A stretch of 64,000 nucleotides of DNA, from contig NZ_BNEL01000002.1 of NCBI RefSeq assembly GCF_018327685.1, forward strand, positions 9,424-73,423, written 5' to 3'. Both the position numbers and the translations under genes were made by a program. The notes beneath the pieces are model-generated. The model was not told the origin of the DNA, did not search any database, and was given only the letters and a program-made list of their open reading frames with translations. This stretch comes from Streptomyces sp. TS71-3 (lineage in GTDB: Bacteria; Actinomycetota; Actinomycetes; Streptomycetales; Streptomycetaceae). Below are positions 47,004-58,095 of this stretch, in pieces. The number at the start of each line of letters is the position of its first letter. Position 1 is the stretch's first letter.

Positions 47004-48819
47004 ACGCCGGCCCGACCGCCGCGGTCCCCTTCACCTTCTCCGACCGCACGGCCGGTTACGTCGTGGGGCGCCGCGGCCGCGAGGTCGAACTGCGCACCCT
47101 CGACGGGCGCCTGGTCACCCTGCACCTGACGGACGTCACCTACGCCCACCGGATGCGCAACCTGGGCGAGCCCTACCAGGACGCCACCGGCAGCATGGAC
47201 GAGCACCTGCGCCCCGGCGCCTTCCTCTTCAGCTACGGGCCGGTGTACCCGGAGGGCGGGGAGCTGCACTACCAGGCGACCGAGCTGATCTTCATCACCG
47301 AGGCCGGCGGCACGCCGCCGTACGAGAGGGCCGGCTGGTGGACCTCCCAGCTGGGCCGGCTCGCGTCCTTCTACCGCACCTCGCAGTTCGGCACCGGCCC
47401 GGTCGACTTCGCCGACTACCGGACCGAGATCCGGGCGGGCGGCGCGAAGACCGGGCGCCACGTCCAGGAGACCGACACGATCTCCCGCATGGTCTACGGC
47501 ATGGCCACCGCCTACATGCTCACCGGCGAGGAGGACTTCCTGGACGTGGCCGAGAGCGGTTCGAGGTACCTGCACGACCACATGCGCTTCAGCGACCCGG
47601 CCGAGGACGTCGTCTACTGGTACCACGGCATCGATGTGCGGGGGCCGCGCGAGAGCAAGCTGTTCGCCTCCGAGTTCGGCGACGACTACCGGGCCATCCC
47701 CGCCTACGAACAGATCTACGCGCTGGTGGGCCTCACTCAGACGTACCGCCTGACCGGCGACCCGGTCATCCGCGCCGACATCGAGGGCACGGTGCGGCTC
47801 TTCGAACGCTACTTCGCGGACCGCAAACTCGGCGGCTACTACTCCCACATCGACCCGGTGACGCTCAGCCCGCACAGCGACGCCCTCGGACCCAACCGCT
47901 CCCGGAAGAACTGGAACTCGGTGGGCGACCACGCCCCGGCCTACCTCTTCAACCTGTTCCTCGCCACCGGGGAGGAGCACTACCGCCGCATACTCGAACA
48001 TACATTCGACATGATTGTCACCCATATGCCGGACAGGAACAGCCCCTTCGTCAACGAACGCTTCCATGCCGACTGGACGCCCGACACCACCTGGGGATGG
48101 CAGCAGGACCGCGCCGTCGTCGGGCACAACCTGAAGATCGCCTGGAACCTCATGCGGATGAACGCCACCATGCCCAAGCGCGAGTACCTGGCGCTCGCGG
48201 AGCGGATCGGCGCGACCATGCCCGGCGTCGGCCGGGACCCGCAGCGCGGCGGCTGGTACGACATGGTCCAGCGGCTGCCGGAGCGCGGCCGGCACCCCTT
48301 CGTCTGGCACGACCGCAAGACCTGGTGGCAGCAGGAGCAGGCGATCCTCGCCTACCTGGTGCTGGCCGGGCACACCGGTGACCAACACGCGCTGCTGCAC
48401 GCCCGCGAGGCGTCGGCCTTCTACAACTCCTTCTTCCTCGACCACGACGAGGGCGGTGTGCACTTCACGGTCCTGGCCGACGGACTGCCCTACCTGGTGG
48501 GCGACGAACGCCTCAAGGGCAGCCACGCGATGAGCATGTACCACAAGGCCGAACTCGCCTACCTGGCCGAGGTCTACACCCGTCTCCTCGTCCACCGCGA
48601 ACCGCTCGACCTGTGGTTCCGGCCCGGCGCAGGCGCGGACTTCCCGCAGCGGCTCCTGCGCGTCGCGCCCGACGTGCTGCCGCCGGGGCGCGTGGAGCTG
48701 GAGTCGGTGCGTGTCGACGGCGCTCCCCACACCGACTTCGACGCCCGGTCGATGACGGTGTCGCTGCCGGACACCGGCGACAGGAGCACCGTCCGGGTCC
48801 GGCTGCGCCCCGTCCGGTC

Positions 48820-48823
<4 letters not shown>
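47000..48823 (+). CDS. AGE-family (N-acylglucosamine 2-epimerase-like) protein
   Basis: The 607-residue product starts at a GTG overlapping the previous stop. Residues about 150-540 form the (alpha/alpha)6-barrel: ISRMVYGMATAYMLTGEEDF, YEQIYALVGLTQTYRLTGD, NWNSVGDHAPAYLFN, GWQQDRAVVGHNLKIAWNLM and the C-terminal GGWYDMVQR, WHDRKTWWQQEQAILAYL. His residues in VVGHNLK and FVWHDRK fit the family's acid-base pair. An extra N-terminal domain of about 140 residues is beta-rich. Known members epimerise or isomerise sugars at C2; a sugar from glucan breakdown is a reasonable guess. Confidence 0.87.
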
Positions 48824-50969
<2,146 letters not shown>

Positions 50970-50973
<4 letters not shown>

Positions 50974-51302
50974 CCATGGCTTTCGACGCCTACCTGGGCT
51001 TCGCCGGAACCACCGCGAGCATTCACCTCGCCGGCGACCTCTCGGAACACGATGTGCCCCGGCTGCGCTCGCTGATCGACCAGGCCGCGCGGCAGCCGGT
51101 GCGCCGGCTGGTGCTGGACGCGGCGGAGCTGACGTCGATGGACGCCGGCGGCGCCCGCTGCCTGGCCTTCGCCCAGCAACAGCTCCCCGCGGACGCGGAG
51201 ATCGTCGTGGACGGCGCCGGTCACGCCGTCCTGGAGGCCCTGCGCTTCAGCGGCCTCGACCGTTCGGTCACGGTGGTCGCGGCCCGGGTGCCCGTGGCGT
51301 AA
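50970..51302 (+). CDS. STAS-domain protein (anti-sigma-factor antagonist type)
   Basis: The 110-residue single STAS domain has TTASIHLAGDLSEHDVPRL, LVLDAAELTSMDAGGARCLA and EIVVDGAGHAVLEALRFSGL. The Ser in LTSMDAGG is where SpoIIAA-like proteins are phosphorylated by an anti-sigma kinase. The ATG overlaps the glgX stop (ATGA), placing it last in the metabolic operon. That is an unusual place for a sigma-factor regulator and suggests a link between this pathway and a stress or differentiation sigma factor. Confidence 0.88.
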
Positions 51303-51323
51303 GCACCACACGCGGTACGACAG

Positions 51324-51357
51324 CGGCGGCCGGCCCCGAAAGGGACCGGCCGCCGCT
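51324..51357. terminator. Hairpin terminator after the forward operon
   Basis: A GC-rich stem (GCGGCGGCCGGCCC paired with GGACCGGCCGCCGC, one G-T-type mismatch) has a short loop around GAAAG and begins 22 bp after the STAS gene stop. Confidence 0.75.
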
Positions 51358-51359
51358 TG

Positions 51360-51600
51360 CGTGCCGTACGCGCCTGCCGCGCCATGCGTTCGCGTGTGCC
51401 GTGCCGTGCCGTGCCGTGTCGTACGCGTGTGACGTGCGTTCGCGTGTGCCGTGCCGGTACTGGTGTGCCGTGCCCCGCACGCGTGTGCCGTGCCCCGCAC
51501 GCGTGTGCCGTGCCGTACGGGCCCGCCTACCGATACGTGCACAACGTGCCGTGCGCGCCTGCCGTGCCGGTACGTGTGCGCCGTGCCGTACGGACCCGCC
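51360..51600. repeat. Low-complexity tract of GTGCCGTGCC / GTACGCG repeats
   Basis: About 240 bp consist of irregular repeats of GTGCCGTGCC, CGCGTGTGCCGTGCC and GTACGCG units, including CCCCGCACGCGTGTGCCGTG copies near 51472 and 51490. Neither strand has a plausible gene; open frames here are repeat artefacts rich in Cys, Arg and Val. It lies between two converging operons. Confidence 0.8.
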
Positions 51601-51624
51601 GTCTCCGCCTCAGGACACCGGTGC

Positions 51625-51654
51625 GCCCCGCCGGTCGTGGTGGACCGGCGGGGC
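51625..51654. terminator. Perfect 12-bp hairpin between converging genes
   Basis: GCCCCGCCGGTC, a six-base loop GTGGTG, then the exact reverse complement. It may stop read-through from either direction in the convergent region. Confidence 0.65.
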
Positions 51655-51699
51655 GGGCGGCCGGGCCGCGGACGGGGGATGTGACGCGGCCCGTGGTAC

Positions 51700-51726
51700 G
51701 CCGTCCCCGCCGGTGGCGGGGACGGC
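51700..51726. terminator. Perfect 12-bp hairpin just past the reverse SnoaL gene
   Basis: GCCGTCCCCGCC, a three-base loop GGT, then the exact reverse complement, 12 bp beyond the stop of the gene at 51739-52113. This is the likely terminator of the reverse transcript. Confidence 0.78.
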
Positions 51727-51738
51727 GCGTGTGGTGGG

Positions 51739-52113
51739 TCAGACGATCTCGTGACCGCTGGCCGTGTTCTCGGGGACGCTCTCGCGCAGGTCCCAGTGCT
51801 CCACGATCGCGCCGTCGGCGATCCGGAAGATGTCGACGACCGCGGTGCCGCGGTCCTCGGGGCCCGTGGTGAACAGGCTGTGCACGAAGACCAGGTCGCC
51901 CTCGGCGGCGCTGCGACGGATCTCGAAGCGGCCGTCCGGCACCTGCTGGCGCAGGCCCTCGATGAACTCCACGAGCGGCTTGCGGCCGTCGGGCAGGTTC
52001 GGGTTGTGCTGGATCAGGTCCTCGGCCAGGTAGTCGGCGGCCTGGTCGGTGCGGCCCTGGTTCCAGACCTGCTCCAGGTAGTCGTGCGCGAGCTTCACGT
52101 GGTTCGTCGTCAT
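51739..52113 (-). CDS. SnoaL-like protein
   Basis: The 124-residue SnoaL-type product contains KLAHDYLEQVWNQGRTDQAA, LAEDLIQHNPNLPDGRKPLV and VDIFRIADGAIVEHWDLRES. His in the IQHNPN segment and the HWD near the end are typical of SnoaL-like cyclases and of many uncharacterised relatives. It lies downstream of the MFS gene on the same strand, about 107 bp away. Confidence 0.82.
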   Translation of the reverse strand: MTTNHVKLAHDYLEQVWNQGRTDQAADYLAEDLIQHNPNLPDGRKPLVEFIEGLRQQVPDGRFEIRRSAAEGDLVFVHSLFTTGPEDRGTAVVDIFRIADGAIVEHWDLRESVPENTASGHEIV

Positions 52114-52220
52114 GGTGGACTCATTCCTTCGTCAAGGTATGCGGGTGGTGCCGGTGGCCGGACGGACGGCTGGCGTCCGGGCGGCCACCGGAGAACTGGT
52201 GGTGCGGCCGGACCGGCGGG

Positions 52221-53405
52221 TCAGGAGGAGACGGGCACCGGCCGGGGCGCCGTCTCGGCCTTGCGGACCGACAGGTAGTGGGTGGCGCCGGCGAACAGGA
52301 GCAGGCCGAGTCCGGCGGCCGGCAGGACGCCGGAGCCCCAGGCGGGCAGGCCGGTGCTGCCGATGAAGCTGCCGAGGCTCATGCCCAGGTAGAGGGCCGA
52401 GGCGTTGAGGGCGAGCAGCAGACCGCGCTGCTCGGGCAGGAGCGCCACCAGCCGCGCCTGCTGGGGCGCCTGGTAGAGCTGGCTGAAGAAGGCCCAGAGC
52501 GCGAAGAGCAGCAGGCCGCCGATGGCCGCGTCGGGGACGACGAGGAGCGCGGCGAAGGCGACGGCCACGCCCGCGACGGTCACGGAGACGGTGCGGGTGG
52601 TGCCGATGGCGCGGGTCGCCCTGCTGGCGAAGCCGTTGCCCAGGACACCGACGATGCCGAACGCGAGCAGCGTCGCCGTCACATAGCCGGACGAGGCGTC
52701 GAACCGGTCGGCCACATAGGCGCCGGCGATGCCGTAGACCGTGAACTGCGCCGCCATGAAGAGCAGGGTGGTGCCCACGGTGGGCAGCGCGCCGGGCGTC
52801 GCCAGCACACCGCGGTACGCGGCGGGCGTCGGGCGCGGTCCGGGGTCGAGCCCGGGCATCAGGACGGCCACACCCACGAGGGCGACCCCGGACAGGACGG
52901 CCACGCCGATGAGGGCCTGCCGCCAGCCGAGCACGTCCCCGAGGAAGGACGCCAGCGGAACGCCGAGGACGGATGCCGCGGTCATGCCGCCGAACACCAC
53001 GGCGAGGGCCTGCTGACGCCGCTCCTCGGGGACGATCAGCGATCCGGCCGCGGAAGAGGCGGGGCCGAATATCGCCGCGCCCAGGGCGGCGACGACGCGG
53101 GCGCCGGTGAGGAAGGCATAGTTGGGGGCGAGTGCCGCCGCCGCCGAGCCGGCGGTCAGCAGGGCCATGCCCAGCAGCAGGACCTGCTTCCGGCCCATCC
53201 GGCCGAGTGCCATCGGGGCGAGGGGAGCGGCGATGGCGAAGGTCAGCGCGAACACGGTGACCTGGAGTCCGATACGGGCCGGCGCGACGTCGAGACCGTC
53301 GCCCATGGGCGCGCTGAGGCCCACCACGGCGAGCGAGGTGGTCCCCAGGGTGAAGTAGCCGAGCGCCAGCGCGAGTAGCGCCGGGGTGGAGCCACGGGAA
53401 GACAT
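52221..53405 (-). CDS. MFS (DHA1-type) drug exporter
   Basis: The 394-residue product is predicted to have twelve membrane helices. Loop 2-3 carries GRMGRKQVLLLGMALL, the MFS A-motif, and helix 5 contains the GVPLASFLGDVLGWRQAL region typical of proton-drug antiporters. GGAGG six bases upstream supports the ATG at 53405. The promoter carries an ATACG-N8-CGTAT operator that also occurs before the divergently transcribed TetR gene, so the exporter is probably repressed by that TetR. Confidence 0.88.
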   Translation of the reverse strand: MSSRGSTPALLALALGYFTLGTTSLAVVGLSAPMGDGLDVAPARIGLQVTVFALTFAIAAPLAPMALGRMGRKQVLLLGMALLTAGSAAAALAPNYAFLTGARVVAALGAAIFGPASSAAGSLIVPEERRQQALAVVFGGMTAASVLGVPLASFLGDVLGWRQALIGVAVLSGVALVGVAVLMPGLDPGPRPTPAAYRGVLATPGALPTVGTTLLFMAAQFTVYGIAGAYVADRFDASSGYVTATLLAFGIVGVLGNGFASRATRAIGTTRTVSVTVAGVAVAFAALLVVPDAAIGGLLLFALWAFFSQLYQAPQQARLVALLPEQRGLLLALNASALYLGMSLGSFIGSTGLPAWGSGVLPAAGLGLLLFAGATHYLSVRKAETAPRPVPVSS

Positions 53406-53417
53406 CAGCCCTCCTTC

Positions 53418-53445
53418 CAATACGGATCGTTGCGTATTGCAATAC
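53418..53445. promoter_or_regulatory. Operator upstream of the MFS gene
   Basis: The inverted repeat AATACG-N8-CGTATT (53419-53438) overlaps a perfect 12-bp palindrome GTATTGCAATAC (53434-53445). It begins 13 bp before the MFS start codon. The half-sites match those ahead of the TetR gene. Confidence 0.75.
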
Positions 53446-53665
53446 CAGCACGCGCCGTGCCGTATGTCAATGGCGGATTGGAAGGCGCCGCCGACGTCCG
53501 CACATCGGATGCGCGGCCCGGTCGTCGAGGGCGTGAAATCCCGCGTTAATGGGTCCTGAACAGCATATTTACGGGCGCCGACGAGGGCGGCCGGACGACT
53601 GGGCGGGGCTCGGGGCGCACTTCGGGAGGCTTCGGGCTTGGCAGGAGCCGCCCGTTCGTGCTTAC

Positions 53666-53685
53666 GATACGCACCGCACCGTATC
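53666..53685. promoter_or_regulatory. Operator upstream of the TetR gene
   Basis: GATACG-N8-CGTATC has the same ATACG half-sites and 8-nt spacing as the MFS operator. It ends 22 bp before the tetR start, placed for autoregulation. Confidence 0.75.
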
Positions 53686-53707
53686 TAGAGGTCTTAAGGT
53701 GGGTTCC

Positions 53708-54298
53708 ATGACAGGACGTCCTCGTGATCCGGCCGTAGACGACGCCATTCGTCGTGCCACCCTCGAACTCGCCGCCGAGGCAGGCGCGCCCGGCGTCACC
53801 ATGGAGGGCATCGCCGCGCGCAGCGGGGTGTCCAAACAGACCGTCTACCGGCGCTACGGCGGCAAGGGCGAGGCGATCCTCGACGCGCTGGCGTGGTTCG
53901 CCGCCGCGCGGCTGCCGACCCCCGACACCGGCTCGCTGCGGGACGACATCTGTGTGCTGCTGACGGCGACCTTCGCCGCCCAGCAGGGGGTCAGCGGGGT
54001 GCTGAACCGGGCGCTGATCAGTGAGGCGCTCCAGGACGAGAACTTCACCGAACTGCTCTGGAAGCGGCTGACCGGCCCGCGCCGCGAGGAGGTGGCGAAG
54101 ATCATCCGGCGTGCCCGGGATCGCGGTGAGGTCAGCCACCCCGACGAGGAGTTCCTCATCGATCTGGTGTTCGGTCCGATGTGGTACCGGCTGCTCTTCG
54201 ACCGCGTATCGCTGGACCGGGGGTACGCGGCGGCCATCGCCGACACCGTCGCGGTGGCCGCGCGGCTCGACGGCGGGGAAGCGGCCCTCGCCCCCTGA
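53708..54298 (+). CDS. TetR-family repressor of the MFS exporter
   Basis: The 196-residue product has an N-terminal TetR helix-turn-helix (DDAIRRATLELAAEAG, VTMEGIAARSGVSKQTVYRR) and a helical ligand domain (WKRLTGPRREEVAKIIRRAR, FGPMWYRLLFDRVSLD). The ATG at 53708 follows AAGG. It is divergent from the MFS gene, and both promoters carry the same operator motif, the standard layout for a drug-responsive repressor. Confidence 0.87.
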   Translation: MTGRPRDPAVDDAIRRATLELAAEAGAPGVTMEGIAARSGVSKQTVYRRYGGKGEAILDALAWFAAARLPTPDTGSLRDDICVLLTATFAAQQGVSGVLNRALISEALQDENFTELLWKRLTGPRREEVAKIIRRARDRGEVSHPDEEFLIDLVFGPMWYRLLFDRVSLDRGYAAAIADTVAVAARLDGGEAALAP

Positions 54299-54610
54299 CC
54301 CCGCGCCGCGCTCCGGACGCCCCTCCGGGCCCCGGCTCCGGACGTCCCCGTCCCGGCCACCCCGCCCGGGACGCCCACCGCCCGGGACACCGCCCGGGAC
54401 GCCCCTTCCGGGGATCGCGTTCCGGGCGCCCACCACCTCGCACCCGCACGGCCCGCACCACACGTACGACTCGCACCGCGCGCCCGACTCGCATCACGCG
54501 CCCGAGGCGCACCACACGTACCACTCGCACCACGTGAACCACGCGACCTCCTGGCGGCCGTACGGGCCGCGTGGGGGCGCGTCATCCACCGGGCAGGGTC
54601 CTGCCCGTTA
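54299..54610. other. 310 bp of GC-rich low-complexity sequence without a gene
   Basis: The tract has irregular CCGGGACGCC and CGCACCACACGTACCACTCG-type repeats. The open frame that runs through it into the following dehydrogenase would encode Pro-rich then His-rich filler, so it is not counted as coding. Confidence 0.6.
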
Positions 54611-54623
54611 CCGGAGGTACGAC

Positions 54624-55469
54624 ATGACGTCCATCGCGGACCAGACCATCGTCATCACCGGCGCGACCGACGGGCTCGGCCGTGCGCTCGCCCATGAACT
54701 GGCCCCGCTGGGACCCGAACTCGTCCTGCACGGGCGCAGCGAGGAAAAGGGCCAGGAGCTTCTCGCGGAGCTGCGGGCCGCCACGGGCAACGAGCGGCTG
54801 AGCTACGAGCGGGCCGACTTCTCCTCGCTCGCCGAGATCCAGTCGCTCGCCGACCGGCTGCTGTCCCGGCCCCGGATCGACGTCCTGGTCAACAACGCGG
54901 GCATGGGGGTCGAACTCGACCGCCGGGAGAGCCGGGACGGGCTGGAGCTGACCTTCCAGGTCGACTACCTCTCCACGTACATCCTGAGCTGCCGGCTGGC
55001 CCCGCTGCTGGTCGACTCCGCGCCCGCCAGGATCGTCAACGTGACCTCGGCGGGCCAGGCCCCCATCGACTTCGACGACGTCATGCTGCGCAGCGGCTGG
55101 AGCGGGGGCCAGGCCTACTGCCAGGCCAAGCTCGCCCAGATCATGCTCACCATGGACCTGGCGGACGTGCTCGACGGCACCGGGGTGACGGTCAACTCCC
55201 TGCACCCCGCCTCGTACATGCCGACCAAGATCGTCACGCATCTCTTCACCCCGCAGAGCACGGTCGCGGAGGGCGTGCGGAACACCGCGCGCCTGGTCAC
55301 GGACCCCGAGTACGCCAGGAACAGCGGCCTCTACGTGAACCGCTCGCAGGTGGCGCGCGCCCACGCGCAGGCGCACGACGAGGGCGCGCGCGCCCGCCTG
55401 CGCCGGCTGAGCGAGGAGCTGACGGGCACCCCGATGCCGGCCGTGGGCGCGGACGCCTCTCCGCGCTGA
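54624..55469 (+). CDS. Short-chain dehydrogenase/reductase
   Basis: The 281-residue product has the SDR cofactor loop IVITGATDGLGRALAHEL, the structural motif VLVNNAGMGVEL, the active-site Ser region IVNVTSAGQAPIDFDD and a YxxxK pair in QAYCQAKLAQIML. GGAGG lies ahead of the ATG. The loop after the Ser resembles SDR proteins of the retinol dehydrogenase/WW-oxidoreductase type. It precedes a receptor-type regulator, an arrangement sometimes found with gamma-butyrolactone signalling genes, but no synthase (AfsA type) is in the window. Confidence 0.88.
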   Translation: MTSIADQTIVITGATDGLGRALAHELAPLGPELVLHGRSEEKGQELLAELRAATGNERLSYERADFSSLAEIQSLADRLLSRPRIDVLVNNAGMGVELDRRESRDGLELTFQVDYLSTYILSCRLAPLLVDSAPARIVNVTSAGQAPIDFDDVMLRSGWSGGQAYCQAKLAQIMLTMDLADVLDGTGVTVNSLHPASYMPTKIVTHLFTPQSTVAEGVRNTARLVTDPEYARNSGLYVNRSQVARAHAQAHDEGARARLRRLSEELTGTPMPAVGADASPR

Positions 55470-55536
55470 CCGTCCGCCGGTCGGCGTTCCGCGCCGACCG
55501 CGGGCCGGCCGGACGGCGTAACGGAAGGAGTGCGTT

Positions 55537-56241
55537 CTGCTGTCGAGAGGCGAGAGCACACGGAGCCGAATCCTCCTCGCGGCCGCGGAAGGCTTCGGCG
55601 CACACGGGTACCACAGGACGAGCGTCGCCGACATCAGCCGGGAAGCCGGCGTGACCGGCGGGGCGCTCTACTTCCACTTCGACTCGAAGGAGCAGCTGGC
55701 CGCCGCCGTCCTGGAACTGGAGGACGACATCTGGCCGGCCCTGGCGATGGCCGTCCGGGTGCGGGAGCGCAGCGGGCTGCGGGGCCTCGTCGAGTTCTCC
55801 TACGAGGCCGCGTGCCGCATGGCGCACGACCCCGTCGCCCGGGCCGGGTTCCGCCTCCGGGTGGAGGGCGAGCCCGACGGCGAGGGCACGCACGGCGCGG
55901 AACTGCGGTGGCTCTCCCTGGTCACGGAGTTCCTCGCGCTGGCCCAGCGGCAGCGGGAGATACGGGCGGACCTGCTGCCCGTGGACATCGCCCACGTCTT
56001 CGTGGAGGCGCTCACCGGGATGCGGCTGCTCTCCCTCGCGGTGGAGTGGGCCGACCTGGACCCGCGGCTGTGCAGGCTGTGGGACGCCCTGCTGCGGATG
56101 GTGCTGGCGGAGGGCAGTACCTTCTCGCTCCGGCCGCCCCGCGAGGTGCCGGCGGCGTGCCCGCCCGGCCGGCCGGAAGACGACCGGGCACACCCGGCAC
56201 GACCCCTGGGAAGCACGACCGCCCGGAAGCACGAGCCCTGA
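55537..56241 (+). CDS. Gamma-butyrolactone-receptor-like TetR regulator with an apparent CTG start
   Basis: The product is about 234 residues. The helix-turn-helix RILLAAAEGFGAHGYHRTSV and VTGGALYFHFDSKEQLAAAV is that of the ArpA/ScbR receptor group, as are ACRMAHDPVARAGFRLRVEG and the length. In this frame a TAA lies at 55519 and no ATG, GTG or TTG occurs before the helix-turn-helix. The first candidates are CTG at 55537 and 55540, and a full GGAAGGAG site ends at 55530, six bases before the first. A sequencing error is the other explanation, since GTG at 55530 is out of frame. Confidence 0.82.
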   Translation: MLSRGESTRSRILLAAAEGFGAHGYHRTSVADISREAGVTGGALYFHFDSKEQLAAAVLELEDDIWPALAMAVRVRERSGLRGLVEFSYEAACRMAHDPVARAGFRLRVEGEPDGEGTHGAELRWLSLVTEFLALAQRQREIRADLLPVDIAHVFVEALTGMRLLSLAVEWADLDPRLCRLWDALLRMVLAEGSTFSLRPPREVPAACPPGRPEDDRAHPARPLGSTTARKHEP

Positions 56242-56272
56242 GAAACAAGATCGCTGAGAACGGGAGATGCAG

Positions 56273-57883
56273 ATGTCAGCACTGACGCGCCGCGGGTTCC
56301 TCGGCGCCGGAGCCGGCGGCACGGTCGCCGCGCTCACCACCGTGGGACCCGCGTACGCGGGCGCGCCGGACACCGCCGGGGAGACGGGCCGGGCGGTGGG
56401 CGCCCCGCCCGCGGTCACCGTCACCTCGGACGACGTCCGGTACGGCGACCTGACGGCCCGCGGGTACAACGGCCGCTTCGTCGGGAAGCCGGACTCCGTG
56501 CGGATCGTCCACACGACCGAGCAGGTCACGGCCGCCGTCGCGGAGGCGGTGCGGGACGGCGCGCGGATCGCCGTCCGCAGCGGCGGCCACTGCCTGGACG
56601 GGCTGGTCGACGACGGGCAGGTACGGATGCTGCTCGACGTGTCCGAGATGGACGCCGTGTACTTCGACGAGGAGCGGCAGGCGTTCGCCGTCGAGGCGGG
56701 CGCCCAACTCGGCCACGTGTACCGGACGCTGTACCTGGACTGGGGCGTGACGATACCCGGCGGCACCTGCCCGACCGTGGGCGTCGGCGGCCATGTGCAG
56801 GGCGGTGGCTACGGGGCGCTGTGCCGCCAGTACGGAGCGGTCGTCGACCACTTGTACGGGGTGGAGGTGGTGGTCGTCGACGGCGCGGGGAAGGCGCGGG
56901 CGGTGATCGCCACCAGCGACGTGGACGACCCGCACCGCGACCTGTGGTGGGCCCACACCGGCGGGGGCGGCGGCAACTTCGGCGTGGTCACCAAGTACTG
57001 GTTCAGGACCCCCGGCGCCACCGGGGACCCGGCCGGCCTGCTGCCCAGGCCGCCCGGCGCGCTGCTGAAGGCGTCCGTCAGCTGGAAGTGGAGCGACCTC
57101 ACCGAGGAGGCGTTCACCCGCATCGTGCGCAACCACGGCCAGTGGCACACGGACAACGACGGCGACGGCGGGCCGTACGCCAGCCTGAACAGCGTCCTAC
57201 TGCTGCACAACGCGGCCCTCGGGACGGTGGGCCTCAACGTCCAGGTCGACGGCACCCTGGCGAACGCGGCCGACTTGGTGGACGACTACATCGGCGCGGT
57301 GACCGTCGGCGTGGACGTGGCGCACACCAGGACCCGGGCGACGGGACCCTGGCTGAAGGAGACCCTCAAGAACCCGTACGAGACCGGGGCCTACGACCGC
57401 TCCAAGTCCAAGGGCGCCTACCTGCGCCGGGCCTACTCCGAGGACCAGATCGCCGCCCTGTACCGGCGGCTGTCCGACCCCGGCTACGACGGCCACGCCT
57501 CCGTCCTCCTCTACACCTACGGCGGCCGCGCCAACGTGCCCGCCCCCGCCGACACCGCCATGCCGCAGCGGGACTCGGTCCTCAAGGCCAACTTCATCAC
57601 CTACTGGGCCGACCCCGCCGACGACGCCCGGCACGTCGACTGGATGCGAGGGCTCTACAAGGAGACGTACGCGGCGACCGGCGGCGTCCCGGTCATCGAC
57701 GGCGACAGCGACGGCTCGTACATCAACTACCCGGACACGGACCTGAAGGACCCGGAGTGGAACGCCTCCGGCACCCCCTGGCAGACCCTCTACTACAAGG
57801 ACAACTATCCGCGGCTCCAGCGGATCAAGGGCGAGTGGGACCCCGGGAACGTCTTCCACCACGCGCTGTCCATCACCTACTGA
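56273..57883 (+). CDS. Tat-exported, bicovalent-FAD oxidoreductase (berberine bridge enzyme-like)
   Basis: The 536-residue product starts at the ATG at 56273, six bases after GGGAG; the ATG at 56267 directly abuts the site. A Tat signal (TRRGFLGAGAGGTVAALTTV) ends in AYAGA. The VAO-fold FAD domain has RIAVRSGGHCLDG, whose His binds FAD, and IPGGTCPTVGVGGHVQGGGY, whose Cys provides the second link, as in BBE-like enzymes. The end YYKDNYPRLQRIKGEWDPGN is the BBE C-terminal motif. Such enzymes oxidise sugars, oligosaccharides or natural products. It is 31 bp after the receptor-like gene. Confidence 0.9.
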   Translation: MSALTRRGFLGAGAGGTVAALTTVGPAYAGAPDTAGETGRAVGAPPAVTVTSDDVRYGDLTARGYNGRFVGKPDSVRIVHTTEQVTAAVAEAVRDGARIAVRSGGHCLDGLVDDGQVRMLLDVSEMDAVYFDEERQAFAVEAGAQLGHVYRTLYLDWGVTIPGGTCPTVGVGGHVQGGGYGALCRQYGAVVDHLYGVEVVVVDGAGKARAVIATSDVDDPHRDLWWAHTGGGGGNFGVVTKYWFRTPGATGDPAGLLPRPPGALLKASVSWKWSDLTEEAFTRIVRNHGQWHTDNDGDGGPYASLNSVLLLHNAALGTVGLNVQVDGTLANAADLVDDYIGAVTVGVDVAHTRTRATGPWLKETLKNPYETGAYDRSKSKGAYLRRAYSEDQIAALYRRLSDPGYDGHASVLLYTYGGRANVPAPADTAMPQRDSVLKANFITYWADPADDARHVDWMRGLYKETYAATGGVPVIDGDSDGSYINYPDTDLKDPEWNASGTPWQTLYYKDNYPRLQRIKGEWDPGNVFHHALSITY

Positions 57884-57925
57884 CACACCCCCTGACACCC
57901 ACGGGCAGCAGACGCTGACATGCGT

Positions 57926-57964
57926 GTCCGTGCCCTGGCCGGTATCCGCCGGGCGGGCACGGAC
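57926..57964. terminator. Hairpin after the flavin oxidoreductase gene
   Basis: GTCCGTGCCC and its exact reverse complement GGGCACGGAC are separated by 19 bases that can extend the structure (GGCC...GGGC). It begins 42 bp after the stop codon. Confidence 0.65.
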
Positions 57965-57968
57965 AGCC

Positions 57969-58095
57969 GAACTGGAGGGACTGTGCTTCAAGCGGCTCGA
58001 TGAGCCGTACCGGCCGACGCGCTCCTGACGGAAGTACAACGTACGGGTCACGACCGACGCCGTCATCGGAGCCGTCACCGGCTCACTCACCGCCA
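57969..58095 (+). pseudogene. Fragment of an ATP-dependent DNA ligase
   Basis: The forward strand reads ELEGLCFKRLDEPYRPTRS, a TGA where Trp is expected, then RKYNVRVTTDAVIGAVTGSL. This is the segment of actinobacterial ATP-dependent ligases around the last nucleotidyltransferase motif and the start of the OB domain. Nothing recognisable of the ligase lies before or after it. Confidence 0.6.

Noticed and set aside
51400..51600. CRISPR-like or gene-coding repeats
   Set aside because: The repeats are irregular and very short, without spacers of constant length; the encoded peptides are only Cys/Arg/Val filler.
54111..54623. N-terminal extension of the short-chain dehydrogenase
   Set aside because: It would overlap the TetR gene and pass through Pro- and His-rich low-complexity sequence; GGAGG-ATG at 54624 is better.
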